From NCBI GenBank assembly GCA_963791495.1, contig CAWBST010000020.1, positions 186,001 through 250,000 on the forward strand: DNA of 64,000 nt, read 5' to 3'. Positions within the stretch are counted from its first letter, which is position 1. Each line of letters starts with the position of its first letter. Positions 24,977-33,668 of the stretch are shown here, piece by piece. This DNA is from JAMXLO01 sp963791495. Its GTDB lineage: Bacteria > Pseudomonadota > Alphaproteobacteria > Acetobacterales > Acetobacteraceae. A program made the translations under genes and the position numbers. Below the pieces are notes generated by a model, which was not told the DNA's origin, searched no databases, and saw only the letters and a program-made list of their open reading frames with translations.

Positions 24977-25957
24977 TCAGTAGCCACGCGCCGGATCGAA
25001 CAGATTGGGCATCGCCTTGCCGTCGCGCCAGGCACGCAGATTGTCGAAGAACAGGTCCAGACTGCGCGGGTTGTAGGTGTTCGGATCGTCCGCCGCGGTA
25101 TGCGGACTGATGATCACGTTGCGCGTGGTCCACAGCCGATGCCCAGGTGGGATCGGTTCCGGCGCGAACACGTCGAGCACCGCGCCCGACAGATGGCCAT
25201 CATCCAGCAGATCGCACAGCGCATCCTGATCGATCAGGGCGCCGCGGCCGATGTTCACGACGCCGGCGCCGCGCGGCAGCAGGCGCAGACGCTCGCGGTC
25301 CATCAGGCCGCGCGTTTCCTTGGTCAGCGGGCAGGCGAGCACCAGGAATTCCGTCCGCGGCAGCACGCGATCGAGCCCGGCTGTGGTGATCACCTCAGCG
25401 CACGCCGGATGCGGCTTTGCCGTCGTTCGCACGCCGGTGACCTGCATGCCGAACCGCGTCGCCTGCATCGCCGCCGCACCGCCCAGCGAGCCGAGCCCCA
25501 CGACGGTCACATGACGACTGCCCAGCACGGAGCCCCACAGCTTCTGCCAGCGTCCGGCCCGCTGATGTGTCACCATCTCCGGCACGTGGTTGGCCAGCAT
25601 CAGAACCGACATGATGGCGAATTCGCCGGCCTTCACCGCGTGCACGCCCGCATTGTTCAGCAGCGTGACTCCCGACGGCACCCAGTCGTACGGCGCCAGC
25701 CTGTCCAGTCCGGCGTTGGTGATGAACAGCAGCTTCAGCCGCGGCGCAGGGCAGGGGAACTGTGCCGCCACCACCCCCACCTCGGTTATCAGCACCTCTG
25801 CCTCGGCGATACCATCGGCGAAGTCCGCGTTGCTGTCGCCGATCGTCACCTCATGGCCCGCGCTGACATCGGGGGCACGCAGGCACGCCGCATCCCACAT
25901 CGCGCGGGTGAACAGGAACAGCGGATCGTCGGCCGGGTTCTGGATGTGGATGCGCAT
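24977..25957 (-). CDS. D-2-hydroxyacid dehydrogenase
   Basis: 326 residues. The start is placed at the ATG ending at 25957 (MRIHIQNPADDPLFLF); longer frames overlap the divergent rluA-like gene. The NAD-binding motif VVGLGSLGG is at about residues 147-155, the catalytic Arg in NAGVHA/VNIGRGALID context, and the His is in SPHTAADD near residue 285. It reduces a 2-oxoacid or oxidises the D-hydroxyacid in the cytoplasm. It is paired with the downstream LLM enzyme. Confidence 0.9.
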   Translation of the reverse strand: MRIHIQNPADDPLFLFTRAMWDAACLRAPDVSAGHEVTIGDSNADFADGIAEAEVLITEVGVVAAQFPCPAPRLKLLFITNAGLDRLAPYDWVPSGVTLLNNAGVHAVKAGEFAIMSVLMLANHVPEMVTHQRAGRWQKLWGSVLGSRHVTVVGLGSLGGAAAMQATRFGMQVTGVRTTAKPHPACAEVITTAGLDRVLPRTEFLVLACPLTKETRGLMDRERLRLLPRGAGVVNIGRGALIDQDALCDLLDDGHLSGAVLDVFAPEPIPPGHRLWTTRNVIISPHTAADDPNTYNPRSLDLFFDNLRAWRDGKAMPNLFDPARGY

Positions 25958-26014
25958 CTGCGCACAGCCTGCCATGGCTTTGCCAGCTCGGACAAACTCT
26001 GGCAATGAGGTAGG

Positions 26015-26662
26015 GTGCCGCCGATCCTGTTCCGCGATGAACGCTTCGTGGTGCTGGACAAGCCCGCCGGCTTGCCGGTGCATCCGGGACCGCGCGGTGG
26101 CGCCAGTGTCGAGGACTGGTTCCCGCGGCTGTCCCGGCGAAGGGATGGGCCATGGCTGGCGCACCGGTTGGATGCCGACACGGCTGGCTGTCTCCTGGTC
26201 GCGCTGCGCCGCCCCGCGCTACTCGCCGCGCAGGCTGAATTCGCCGCCGGCCGGGTGCGCAAGGTCTATTGGGCCATCGTGCGCGGCATTCCGTCGGCGG
26301 CGCATGGCACGATCGACGCGTCGCTTGCGAGGCGGAGCACGCGCAACGGCTGGCACATGGAGATGGATCCCGCGGGCAAGACCGCCATCACCGACTGGCG
26401 TGTACTCGGTCACTATGACGAATTGACGTGGCTTGAGCTCTCGCCGCGCACCGGCCGAACCCATCAGGTGCGCGTTCACTGTGCCCTACTCGGCTGTCCG
26501 GTTCTGGGCGATGCGATCTACGGCGGTGGCACCGGCGCGCTGCATCTGCTGGCGCGCGGAATCGCGCTCGATCTTGATCCTCCGGTCGCCGCAACCGCGC
26601 CGGTTCCCGGTCACATGCGCGAGGCCCTGCTCCGCGGCGGCTGCGACGTGACCACGAGTTGA
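26015..26662 (+). CDS. RluA-family RNA pseudouridine synthase
   Basis: 215 residues from GTG 26015, which follows GAGGTAGG. It is a compact catalytic domain without an S4 domain: FRDERFVVLDKPAGLPVHPG, then the motif-II segment LAHRLDADTAGCLL with the catalytic Asp (about residue 54), and RTGRTHQVRVHCALLGCPVLGD. It isomerises uridine in rRNA or tRNA; which site is not predictable. The 57-base gap to the dehydrogenase gene holds divergent promoters. Confidence 0.92.
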   Translation: MPPILFRDERFVVLDKPAGLPVHPGPRGGASVEDWFPRLSRRRDGPWLAHRLDADTAGCLLVALRRPALLAAQAEFAAGRVRKVYWAIVRGIPSAAHGTIDASLARRSTRNGWHMEMDPAGKTAITDWRVLGHYDELTWLELSPRTGRTHQVRVHCALLGCPVLGDAIYGGGTGALHLLARGIALDLDPPVAATAPVPGHMREALLRGGCDVTTS

Positions 26663-26738
26663 CGCGGCGCCACACCGCCTTACGCTCGCGCATCGACGTT
26701 GCCGGACTGCTCCGGCCCGAACGCTGGAGCGCGAAGCC

Positions 26739-27644
26739 ATGCCCGTATGGATACCCGTTACTGTCTCCGCCGCGCTGTTCCAGTGTTGGCGGACCGCGAT
26801 GCAGCAGAAGCTGCGTCACCTGCTGTCGGTCAACGGCGCGGGCTTCGTTCGCTTCCTGTATGGCGCGCCCACCGCGCTGGTGTTGTTTGTCGGTGCCCTC
26901 ATCGTCACCGGCCTGCCGGTTCCACCGCCGAACATTGCCTTCGTGATCCATTGCGCGGTGGGAGGACTGACGCAGATCCTTGCTACCAACCTGCTGATCA
27001 TGGCGTTCGGATACCGTAACTTTGCTGTCGGCACTGCTTACTCCAAAACAGAGACGGCACAGAGCGCCATCGTCGCACTGATCGTGCTGCACGAGGTGCT
27101 GCGGCCGCTGTCCTGGCTCGGCATCTGCATCGGACTTGCCGGTGTGATGACTCTCTCGTTCGCCGGACGAGGCATGCGGCCGTCGGAACTCGCGCGCGCG
27201 ACGGTGCAGCCTGCGGCACTCGCCGGTCTCGGCGCCGGGTTCCTGTTCGCGCTCACGACCGTGTTCATCAAGCTCGCCAATCAGGCACTCGCCGGACCCA
27301 GCCTGTTCGTGCGTGCGTTGTTCGTGCTCGTCGTCACCAACACGCTGCAGATCGTAATGCAGGGCGGCTTCCTCGCCTGGCGCGAACCGCGCGAACTGCG
27401 CAAGGCATTCACCACATGGCGCAGCTCGTCCTGGGTGGGCACGTTGTCCGCGCTGGGCTCGGCCTGCTGGTTCACCGCCTTCGCGCTTGCCCCTGTTGGG
27501 CTGGTCCGCTCGGTCGGCCAGGTGGAGATCGTCTTCACCCTGCTGTTCAGCCGCTTCTATTTGAAGGAGACGCTCAGGCCCGGCGATATCGCCGGACTCG
27601 TGCTGGTGGTTGGCGGCGTGCTGCTGATCGTGATCGTGAGTTGA
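26739..27644 (+). CDS. EamA/DMT family transporter
   Basis: 301 residues with about ten predicted helices in two EamA repeats (PVTVSAALFQCWRTAMQQKLRHLL and QPAALAGLGAGFLFALTTVF). The conserved end-of-repeat pattern ALIVLHEVLRPLSWLGICIGLAGVM recurs as SRFYLKETLRPGDIAGLVLVVGGVL. Inner-membrane metabolite exporter; the substrate is unknown. A single gene with its own upstream gap of 76 bases. Confidence 0.92.
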   Translation: MPVWIPVTVSAALFQCWRTAMQQKLRHLLSVNGAGFVRFLYGAPTALVLFVGALIVTGLPVPPPNIAFVIHCAVGGLTQILATNLLIMAFGYRNFAVGTAYSKTETAQSAIVALIVLHEVLRPLSWLGICIGLAGVMTLSFAGRGMRPSELARATVQPAALAGLGAGFLFALTTVFIKLANQALAGPSLFVRALFVLVVTNTLQIVMQGGFLAWREPRELRKAFTTWRSSSWVGTLSALGSACWFTAFALAPVGLVRSVGQVEIVFTLLFSRFYLKETLRPGDIAGLVLVVGGVLLIVIVS

Positions 27645-27780
27645 GAGCCTCTCTCTGAATGATAGCGACCCGACTGCTTCCGCGCCCGATGCGGTCGGCA
27701 GCAATCGTCTTCCGTCTCTAGTCCAGTTGACCGGAGCTTAGTGCCCGACGCATGCTTCGGCGCGTTGGGAGGGATCAATC

Positions 27781-28107
27781 ATGCTGTATGAACTGCGTAT
27801 CTATGAGTGCGTGCCCGGTCGCCTGCCGGATCTGATGAAGCGCTTCGATACGATCACGCTGAAGCTGTGGGAAAAGCACGGCATCAGACAGGCGGGGTTC
27901 TGGACCACGGTGATCGGCGAGTCGAACCAGACGCTGTATTACTTCGTGGTGTGGGACTCGCTTGCCGAGCGTGAGAAGAAGTGGAACGCGTTCGGCGTCG
28001 ATCCAGAATGGATCAAGGCGCGTGCCGAGACGGAGAAGAATGGCGCCATCGTGGCCAACGTGAAGAACTTCATCCTCTCGCCGACGGCTTTTTCGGCCGT
28101 GAAGTAG
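27781..28107 (+). CDS. NIPSNAP family protein
   Basis: 108 residues forming one dimeric alpha+beta barrel (ferredoxin-like) domain: MLYELRIYECVPGRLPDLMKRF, KHGIRQAGFWTTVIGESNQTLYYFVVWDSLAER. ATG 27781 follows GGGAGGGATCA. NIPSNAP proteins are small and poorly understood; many bacterial ones sit near aromatic or hydroxyacid catabolic genes. It is convergent with the 28142 gene. Confidence 0.92.
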   Translation: MLYELRIYECVPGRLPDLMKRFDTITLKLWEKHGIRQAGFWTTVIGESNQTLYYFVVWDSLAEREKKWNAFGVDPEWIKARAETEKNGAIVANVKNFILSPTAFSAVK

Positions 28108-28118
28108 CTGGTAATCGG

Positions 28119-28140
28119 GGGCCGCGGGTAATCGCGGCCT
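28119..28140. terminator. GC-rich hairpin between convergent genes
   Basis: GGCCGCG (28120-28126), a 6-base loop, CGCGGCC (28133-28139). It lies between the NIPSNAP stop and the convergent gene's stop. There is no U-run, so termination strength is doubtful. Confidence 0.45.
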
Positions 28141-28141
28141 C

Positions 28142-28924
28142 TCACCGGCCGCCGTGAAATATCGGATGCAGCCACGAAGCAACCGCGAGACGATGCATGC
28201 TGTTCAGCTTGCCGTCGACGAACTCTCGTAGTGAGCGCCGCTTTGGTGGGCCCTGGTCGAATGTATGGATGCGCGGCTGCGGATCGCGATCGAGATTGCG
28301 CAGCATCTGCATCTTGCCGATTGTCGGATTGAACCAGCACAGATATCCGCCCTTCAGCACCTGGCGCGGGCCTGTGATGCTCCGGTTGAAGCTGTAGCTT
28401 CGATCTGGCCGGGGATTGAGATCGAAATAATCGGGCGTGTAGAAGTCCGAGACCACGACGTCATCAATCTTGTAGGCGCAATCTGCGCTTTCACACGGAT
28501 CGCAGATTTCCATCAGATAGCGGAACTCGCCCGCTGCGTTCTGCACCTGGCCGTCGACCAGGTGAATGGCAGGCGCCGTATGCAGCCGGCTGCCGGTGGG
28601 ATCGAATACCATCTCGAGGATCTCGTGACTGGCCGACATCGTCCAGTGCGGTCCGATGCACACCTTGGCGAAGGGCGCGCCATCCTCATCGGCGTGGAAG
28701 CCGCCACCCTTCTTCACCTCCGGTACGATCTGCACCGGCCAGGTCCGGTTCGGCAGCGTTTCGCCATGCCGCAGCGCCATGATATGTGCGTTCACCTCGT
28801 AGTACTTTCCGAGGTCATGACGGACCTGATGCTCGATCGCGGCCGCGACCTTCTGCATACGACTGAAGCGGATCGATCCGGTGATATCGATCAGCGCGAT
28901 ATGTACCGGCGGATTGCGGGGCAT
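28142..28924 (-). CDS. Conserved-looking protein with SHEILE putative metallohydrolase motif
   Basis: 260 residues. The ATG ending at 28924 overlaps the cyclase stop by one base (TGATG), so translation is coupled. The segment GPHWTMSASHEILEMVFDPTG (residues about 100-120) resembles the SHELxExxTDP pattern of secreted zinc-peptidase-like proteins. Further His/Asp-rich stretches follow (AIHLVDGQ, EICDPCESADC). No signal peptide is seen. Whether it is catalytic is unproven. Its tight coupling suggests it acts with, or is controlled by, the cyclase/AAA protein. Confidence 0.7.
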   Translation of the reverse strand: MPRNPPVHIALIDITGSIRFSRMQKVAAAIEHQVRHDLGKYYEVNAHIMALRHGETLPNRTWPVQIVPEVKKGGGFHADEDGAPFAKVCIGPHWTMSASHEILEMVFDPTGSRLHTAPAIHLVDGQVQNAAGEFRYLMEICDPCESADCAYKIDDVVVSDFYTPDYFDLNPRPDRSYSFNRSITGPRQVLKGGYLCWFNPTIGKMQMLRNLDRDPQPRIHTFDQGPPKRRSLREFVDGKLNSMHRLAVASWLHPIFHGGR

Positions 28925-31900
28925 CAGGTCGCCGATACCTTGTCGGGCCGGATCGCGCGCGGGTCGATCCGACCCTTCGTCGACAGGGCATCCAGCGCTT
29001 CTCGGCATCGCGCGGCGAACTGAGCCAGGTGGTGCGCCTCGGCGATTTCAAGCGCGGCACGGAACCGCGCCCGCGCAGCAGGCTTGCGCCCGCTTTGGCG
29101 CAGGGAATGCCCCAGTACCAGCAGCGCCAGAACCGCCGCGGTTGGATCCTCTATCGTCGCTCCCAGGCTGCGGGAACGCTCGGCCAGTTCTGTCGCCGCA
29201 GCGACGTCGCCCGATGCCAGTGTGGCTTCGGCGAGCGCTGCAAGGCAGAAGGGCAACTCATTGCGGAAACCCATCCGATCCGCATCGGCGACGGCCTGCC
29301 TCAGTCGTGCCACGCCAGCAGCCACCTTGCCCGAGCGCGCCTCGACCAGCCCCAGATGGCTGGCGGCGATGACCGGCATCAGCAGTGCGTTGGCCGATCG
29401 GCCCCAGGTGAGTGCGCGGTCAAACCAGACGGCTGCCTCTGCCAGTCGCCCGGCGAGTTCGTTCACTTCACCAGCGGCAATGCAGGCGAATATCCAGTCG
29501 AATGGTGACGCGTGGCGCTCCGCAATTGCCATCACATCGAGGAGGTCCTGCTCGGCCTGCGCCAGGTCGCCGATGGCTGCGCGGCCGCGCGCCGCGTAGG
29601 CAATCGCGGCGACATCGACACCCCGGTTCAGGCCGTAGCGCGTCTCCATAGGATAAGCGGCGAGGAACTCGTGCGCGGCGCGCAATGGCGCATCGGCGGC
29701 GATGAAGTCGTCCCAGCCGAAGTGAACAACGCCGAGTTGGAATTGGGCACGTGCTTCCAGCGCATGATCACCGAGCCCGCGCGCAATGCGCAAGGCCTCG
29801 TCGCAAGCGATCAGCGCATCTCTGAATTCACCCCGCAGGTTGAGCACATTTGCGTCGAGCACATGCAGCAGTGCCAATCGAATGCTGTCGCCGAGCGGCC
29901 GTAACAGTGTTTCGGCCTGTCGCAGATGAGTATCGATATCGTTGATGCGGCCGAGACGAAATAGCGGATCGCGAATTGCCAGATGCAGATCGATCGCCGT
30001 GTCCCGCCGATCAGCATCGTCCTCCCAATGCTGTAGATAATCCAGAGCGCGTTCGTGGAACCGGACGGACTCGACATTGGCGTCACGCGCAGCCGTCTTC
30101 AGCCCCGCCCGCCTGGCATAATCGGCGGCCTTGTGCCAGTTGCGTGCTCTCGCCGCATGACCGGCCAGTGTCTCGACGTGCTCGGCGATCCGGTCACCGT
30201 AGAGTTCCTCGATGGCATCGACGACACGCGCGTGCATGACTTCACGCCGCTGATGCAGCAGGCCGGCATAGGCCGCCTCACTCATCAACGCGTGATGGAA
30301 GACGTAGGTCGGCTCCGGCGCGTCAACTGGCTCGAGGAAGCCAGACACCTCCAGACGCGCACAGATGTCCGCCGTGGCCGGTGACCTCGCGACACGTTCA
30401 AGCAGCCGCAGTGTCGTCGATTGCCCGATCACAGAGGCGGCCTGCAGCACATCCTTCTCCGCCGCGGCAAGTCTGTCGATGCGGTCGGACAGAAGGCTGC
30501 GGACGGATTCCGGCAGATTGAGCGGCTCCATGGCACGAGACAGGCGATAGCGGCGGCCGGTACGGCGGAGCACACCTTCCTCGGCAAGGCCCGACAGGAT
30601 CTCTTCAAGGAACAGCGGATTGCCGCCGGTGCGGGCCACCAGAACCTGCTCGAGGGCATCGACGCCGGGGCCACGTGCGATGCGCTGGCCGAGCAGCAGC
30701 AGTGACTCAGTCTCGTTCAACGCATCAAGGCGGATCGCGACGTGGTGGTCGCAGTCCGGCGAAGGCGGCTGATACTCCGGTCTGAATGTCATGATCAGCA
30801 GGATGCGCGCTCCGGCGCTCTGCGCGACGAGGCGGGTCAGGATCTTCTGGCTTTCGGCATCGATCCAGTGCAGGTCCTCGGCGACGAGTGCGAGCGGTCT
30901 GCTTGCGCTGATTGTCTCGAACAATCGGCAGACGGCGTTCTGCATGCGCCGGCCACGCTCGACCGGGCTCAGCGCCAACCACTCGCTGTCGTTCCGGTCG
31001 AGGTCATGCAGGGCCGCGAGCGGATCCAGCAGGTCGTCTTCGCTGTGCAGCCGGAGGCAGGCATGGATCTTATCGATCGCGGTCGCGGCGTCGTCGCCTG
31101 GGTCGAGTGCGAAGCAGCCGGCCAGCATGTCCAGGATGATGCGGTAGCCTTTGTTTCCGTAAGGCAGCGCCTGGCCGTCGAGGACCAGCCATTCGCCCGA
31201 GTGCCGTTGCAACGCTTCATGCAGCAGTCGGGATTTGCCACAGCCGGCATCACCCGAGATGCTGATGACGCGACCCTGTCCCTCGAGAACTTGCTGACGG
31301 GCATTGTCGACGATCGCCAGCTCGCGATCCCGCCCGATCAGGCTAGTCGGGGGGCGATCCTGGATGGCCAGCCGATAGTTGCGCCGCGGCAGGCGAGCGA
31401 CGAGCTCGTAGAGCTCCATCCGCCGATCGAGACCCTTGATCTCGGTGCGTCCCAGTGGCCGCAGCTGCAAATCGCGATTGACCAATCGAGCGGTCTGCGG
31501 TGTCACCAGGATCGTGTTGGGCGGTGCGATCTGCTCCATGCGGGCAGCAAGGTGCACGACCTCGCCGTCAGCGTCGTAGCCTGCGAAGTTATGCGCCACC
31601 AGCGGTTTGACGACGACCTCGCCCGAGCCAAGGCCGACACGCAGGCTGACGACATCGCCGGACGGAGTGGTCCGGACAGGCTGCGTCGCAGTTTCGCGGA
31701 TCCTGAGCGCGCTGAGGCACGCGCGTAGCGCGTGGTGCTCCGCCGCCCGCGGTGCGCCGAACATGGCCATGATGCCGTCGCCCATGACCCGGCTCACAGT
31801 CCCGTCGAAGGTCTGCACCGCCTGGATCATCAGATCAACACGGGATTCCAGGATCGCCGACACCTGCTCCGGATCATGTCCGCGGATGAGTTCGAGAGAG

Positions 31901-32124
31901 CCGCGAATATCGGCAAACAGGACCGTCACCAGCTTGCGCTCGCTGCGCATGATCTCGGTCGCATGGGACGGTTGCTCATGCGCGGTGCCGCACTGGCGAC
32001 AGCGCAGGAACGGTGTTGGATTACGCTGGCCGCATCCATGGCAACGCCAGCTCAGCCGTCCTCCGCACGCATGGCAGAAGTCGGTGTCGTCTGGAACGAT
32101 CGCCGGACAAAAGATGCACTGCAT
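28924..32124 (-). CDS. Zinc-ribbon, class III adenylate/guanylate cyclase, AAA ATPase, TPR protein
   Basis: 1066 residues. Residues 1-47 hold two CxxC...CxxC zinc ribbons. Residues 64-240 are a class III nucleotide cyclase domain with both metal-binding Asp (FADIRGS at 72, MGDGIMAMFGAP at 116), so it could make cAMP or cGMP. Residues 262 to about 560 are a predicted AAA ATPase, with Walker A GDAGCGKS at 291-298 and a Walker-B-like LALVAEDLHWID. The remaining 500 residues are helical repeats of TPR type. This order is a known signalling architecture whose input is usually unknown. It is the first gene of a two-gene unit; a 12-bp palindrome sits 10 bases upstream of the start. Confidence 0.92.
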   Translation of the reverse strand: MQCIFCPAIVPDDTDFCHACGGRLSWRCHGCGQRNPTPFLRCRQCGTAHEQPSHATEIMRSERKLVTVLFADIRGSLELIRGHDPEQVSAILESRVDLMIQAVQTFDGTVSRVMGDGIMAMFGAPRAAEHHALRACLSALRIRETATQPVRTTPSGDVVSLRVGLGSGEVVVKPLVAHNFAGYDADGEVVHLAARMEQIAPPNTILVTPQTARLVNRDLQLRPLGRTEIKGLDRRMELYELVARLPRRNYRLAIQDRPPTSLIGRDRELAIVDNARQQVLEGQGRVISISGDAGCGKSRLLHEALQRHSGEWLVLDGQALPYGNKGYRIILDMLAGCFALDPGDDAATAIDKIHACLRLHSEDDLLDPLAALHDLDRNDSEWLALSPVERGRRMQNAVCRLFETISASRPLALVAEDLHWIDAESQKILTRLVAQSAGARILLIMTFRPEYQPPSPDCDHHVAIRLDALNETESLLLLGQRIARGPGVDALEQVLVARTGGNPLFLEEILSGLAEEGVLRRTGRRYRLSRAMEPLNLPESVRSLLSDRIDRLAAAEKDVLQAASVIGQSTTLRLLERVARSPATADICARLEVSGFLEPVDAPEPTYVFHHALMSEAAYAGLLHQRREVMHARVVDAIEELYGDRIAEHVETLAGHAARARNWHKAADYARRAGLKTAARDANVESVRFHERALDYLQHWEDDADRRDTAIDLHLAIRDPLFRLGRINDIDTHLRQAETLLRPLGDSIRLALLHVLDANVLNLRGEFRDALIACDEALRIARGLGDHALEARAQFQLGVVHFGWDDFIAADAPLRAAHEFLAAYPMETRYGLNRGVDVAAIAYAARGRAAIGDLAQAEQDLLDVMAIAERHASPFDWIFACIAAGEVNELAGRLAEAAVWFDRALTWGRSANALLMPVIAASHLGLVEARSGKVAAGVARLRQAVADADRMGFRNELPFCLAALAEATLASGDVAAATELAERSRSLGATIEDPTAAVLALLVLGHSLRQSGRKPAARARFRAALEIAEAHHLAQFAARCREALDALSTKGRIDPRAIRPDKVSAT

Positions 32125-32133
32125 ACTTGCTCT

Positions 32134-32145
32134 TGTATCGATACA
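32134..32145. promoter_or_regulatory. Perfect 12-bp palindrome, candidate operator
   Basis: TGTATCGATACA is perfectly self-complementary and lies 10-21 bases upstream of the cyclase start, inside an AT-rich divergent intergenic region (32125-32275) that also serves the cupin gene. Size and position fit a homodimeric repressor site. The binding protein is unknown. Confidence 0.5.
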
Positions 32146-32275
32146 CGCAACAATCTAAAGTTGATAATAACCTGCCAGTGCAGCGTAGGGAAGCAAAGCA
32201 TTGGTTTCATGCGTCTGTTGAGGCGCGGGCATCGATGTCCGTTTCATCGACGTCACCAATCCGAAGGAGCCATCG

Positions 32276-32638
32276 ATGGCCCGCAAAGCAGCAGCCAAGA
32301 AGTCGGCGTCGCGATCCTATGTCATCACCACGCTGTTCGATCGGCCGCATGTGCGGATCACCCATACCGTGATGCACCCCAATGCGGTCATCCCGAAGCA
32401 CACGCATGATCAGGATTACACGATCTATCCGCTGACGGATCTGGACGTGAAGCGCGTCTACCACAAGGGCGACAAGGTGGTGCGGACCGTCAACGTGGTT
32501 GCCAAGAAGGGTCAGCCTTATCGTGCGAAGGCGACGCGTCCGGGCACCCACATCTCCATCGTGAATAACAGCAGCCGGCGTATGGAGTTCGAGAAGACGT
32601 TCAATCCGTCCGTCACGGGTTCCGGCCGCAAGCGATAG
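32276..32638 (+). CDS. Small cupin-like protein
   Basis: 120 residues; ATG 32276 follows GAAGGAGCC. A Lys/Ala-rich N-terminus (MARKAAAKKSA) precedes a single cupin-type beta-barrel: HPNAVIPKHTHDQDYTIYPLTD with a His-x-His metal pair, and later GTHISIVNNSSRRMEFEKTF. Probably a cytoplasmic metal- or ligand-binding protein with no assigned reaction. It is transcribed away from the cyclase operon. Confidence 0.8.
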   Translation: MARKAAAKKSASRSYVITTLFDRPHVRITHTVMHPNAVIPKHTHDQDYTIYPLTDLDVKRVYHKGDKVVRTVNVVAKKGQPYRAKATRPGTHISIVNNSSRRMEFEKTFNPSVTGSGRKR

Positions 32639-32649
32639 GCGAGGGCGCG

Positions 32650-33582
32650 TCAGCCTCCCCGTGGTTCCGCCACGAATATCTGCTTCGTCGCGAACGACAG
32701 CCACACTCGCCGCGTTTGCAGCCAGTCGGCGCCGAGTAGCATGTCCACGATCGGCACGACGCGGACCGACGCGACCCATAGCGCGGGGTCGCGCATTACG
32801 TCCGGGCCGACGCGCAGTTCGGCGAAGCGGTGGAGGTGCATCGGGACCGGCGCCGGTCCAACGCCGGCGCCATTGCCGGCAGGATCGGGCGTCAGCAATG
32901 CCGGTGTGACCCCGAGCCGGAACATGCCGGATGCGGTGATCAGGCTGGAGCTGGCGCCGGTATCGATCAGTGTGCGCAAGGGCCGGCCGTCGACCAGTAC
33001 CTGCACGACCAGAGCGGCCGCCATCGGCATGCTGGCTGGGATGGCGGCATATGGGCTCGTCCACGGCAGGAACCACGCGTCACAGCCGTGCACATCGTAC
33101 AGCGTCATCCGATGGTCCGGCAGATCGAGGTCGAGATCGAACAGCGAGAGGAAATCGCGGCCGAGCAATCCGGCGATCGGCCGACCGGCAATCTCGGTCA
33201 CCGGCAGCGGGCCGACCGTCACGCTGGTATCGCCGGTCAGCGTTCTGCGGTGCAGTGGCGTGGTGCCGAGACGCAGCGAGCGGGGCAGGGCGTTTGGGCG
33301 CTGCTGAAGGCCGCCGATGCCGAGGATCGTGGATGTCACCCAGTGGTCGCGTTCCAGGCCGAGACGGCGGACCACGTCCTCGCCCATCAGTGTGCGCTCT
33401 GCGCCGGTATCGAGGATGAACGTCGCCGCGGTTTCATTGACCAGCACGGTCACCAGGACGTGACCGTCGACGGTGTCAAGGGGAACGGCGCTCAACGGCA
33501 CGACGCGGCATGCGGCATGCGCCGGGGCGGCGACGAGGACCGCGAAGAGAGCGAACACGCGTAGCAGGCAGATCTGTCGCAT
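32650..33582 (-). CDS. Secreted protein with two retropepsin-like aspartyl protease domains
   Basis: 310 residues with a Sec signal peptide (LLRVFALFAVLVAAPAHAAC). Two copies of the retroviral-type aspartyl protease fold are seen: catalytic ILDTGAERTLMG at about residues 56-67 and LIDTGASSSLITASG at about 208-222, each followed by a flap-like Gly-rich stretch (GIGGLQ) and a hydrophobic ILLG-like segment (GLLGRDFL, MLLGADWL). Single-domain bacterial members normally dimerise; here the two halves could form an intramolecular pepsin-like enzyme. The periplasmic substrate is unknown. Confidence 0.88.
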   Translation of the reverse strand: MRQICLLRVFALFAVLVAAPAHAACRVVPLSAVPLDTVDGHVLVTVLVNETAATFILDTGAERTLMGEDVVRRLGLERDHWVTSTILGIGGLQQRPNALPRSLRLGTTPLHRRTLTGDTSVTVGPLPVTEIAGRPIAGLLGRDFLSLFDLDLDLPDHRMTLYDVHGCDAWFLPWTSPYAAIPASMPMAAALVVQVLVDGRPLRTLIDTGASSSLITASGMFRLGVTPALLTPDPAGNGAGVGPAPVPMHLHRFAELRVGPDVMRDPALWVASVRVVPIVDMLLGADWLQTRRVWLSFATKQIFVAEPRGG

Positions 33583-33668
33583 GGGATCGGGCGGAGTATC
33601 CGGTCCGGATGCCCAGTGCGCCAGCCCTGCCTATACTATTCTCACTTCCGGTAGTGTCGCCGGCTCTG

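Noticed and set aside
26388..27704. 438-codon minus-strand frame
   Set aside because: Antisense to the EamA and RluA-like genes, without any conserved motif.
30742..31728. 328-codon plus-strand frame
   Set aside because: Antisense to the cyclase/AAA gene, which has clear domains in the other strand.
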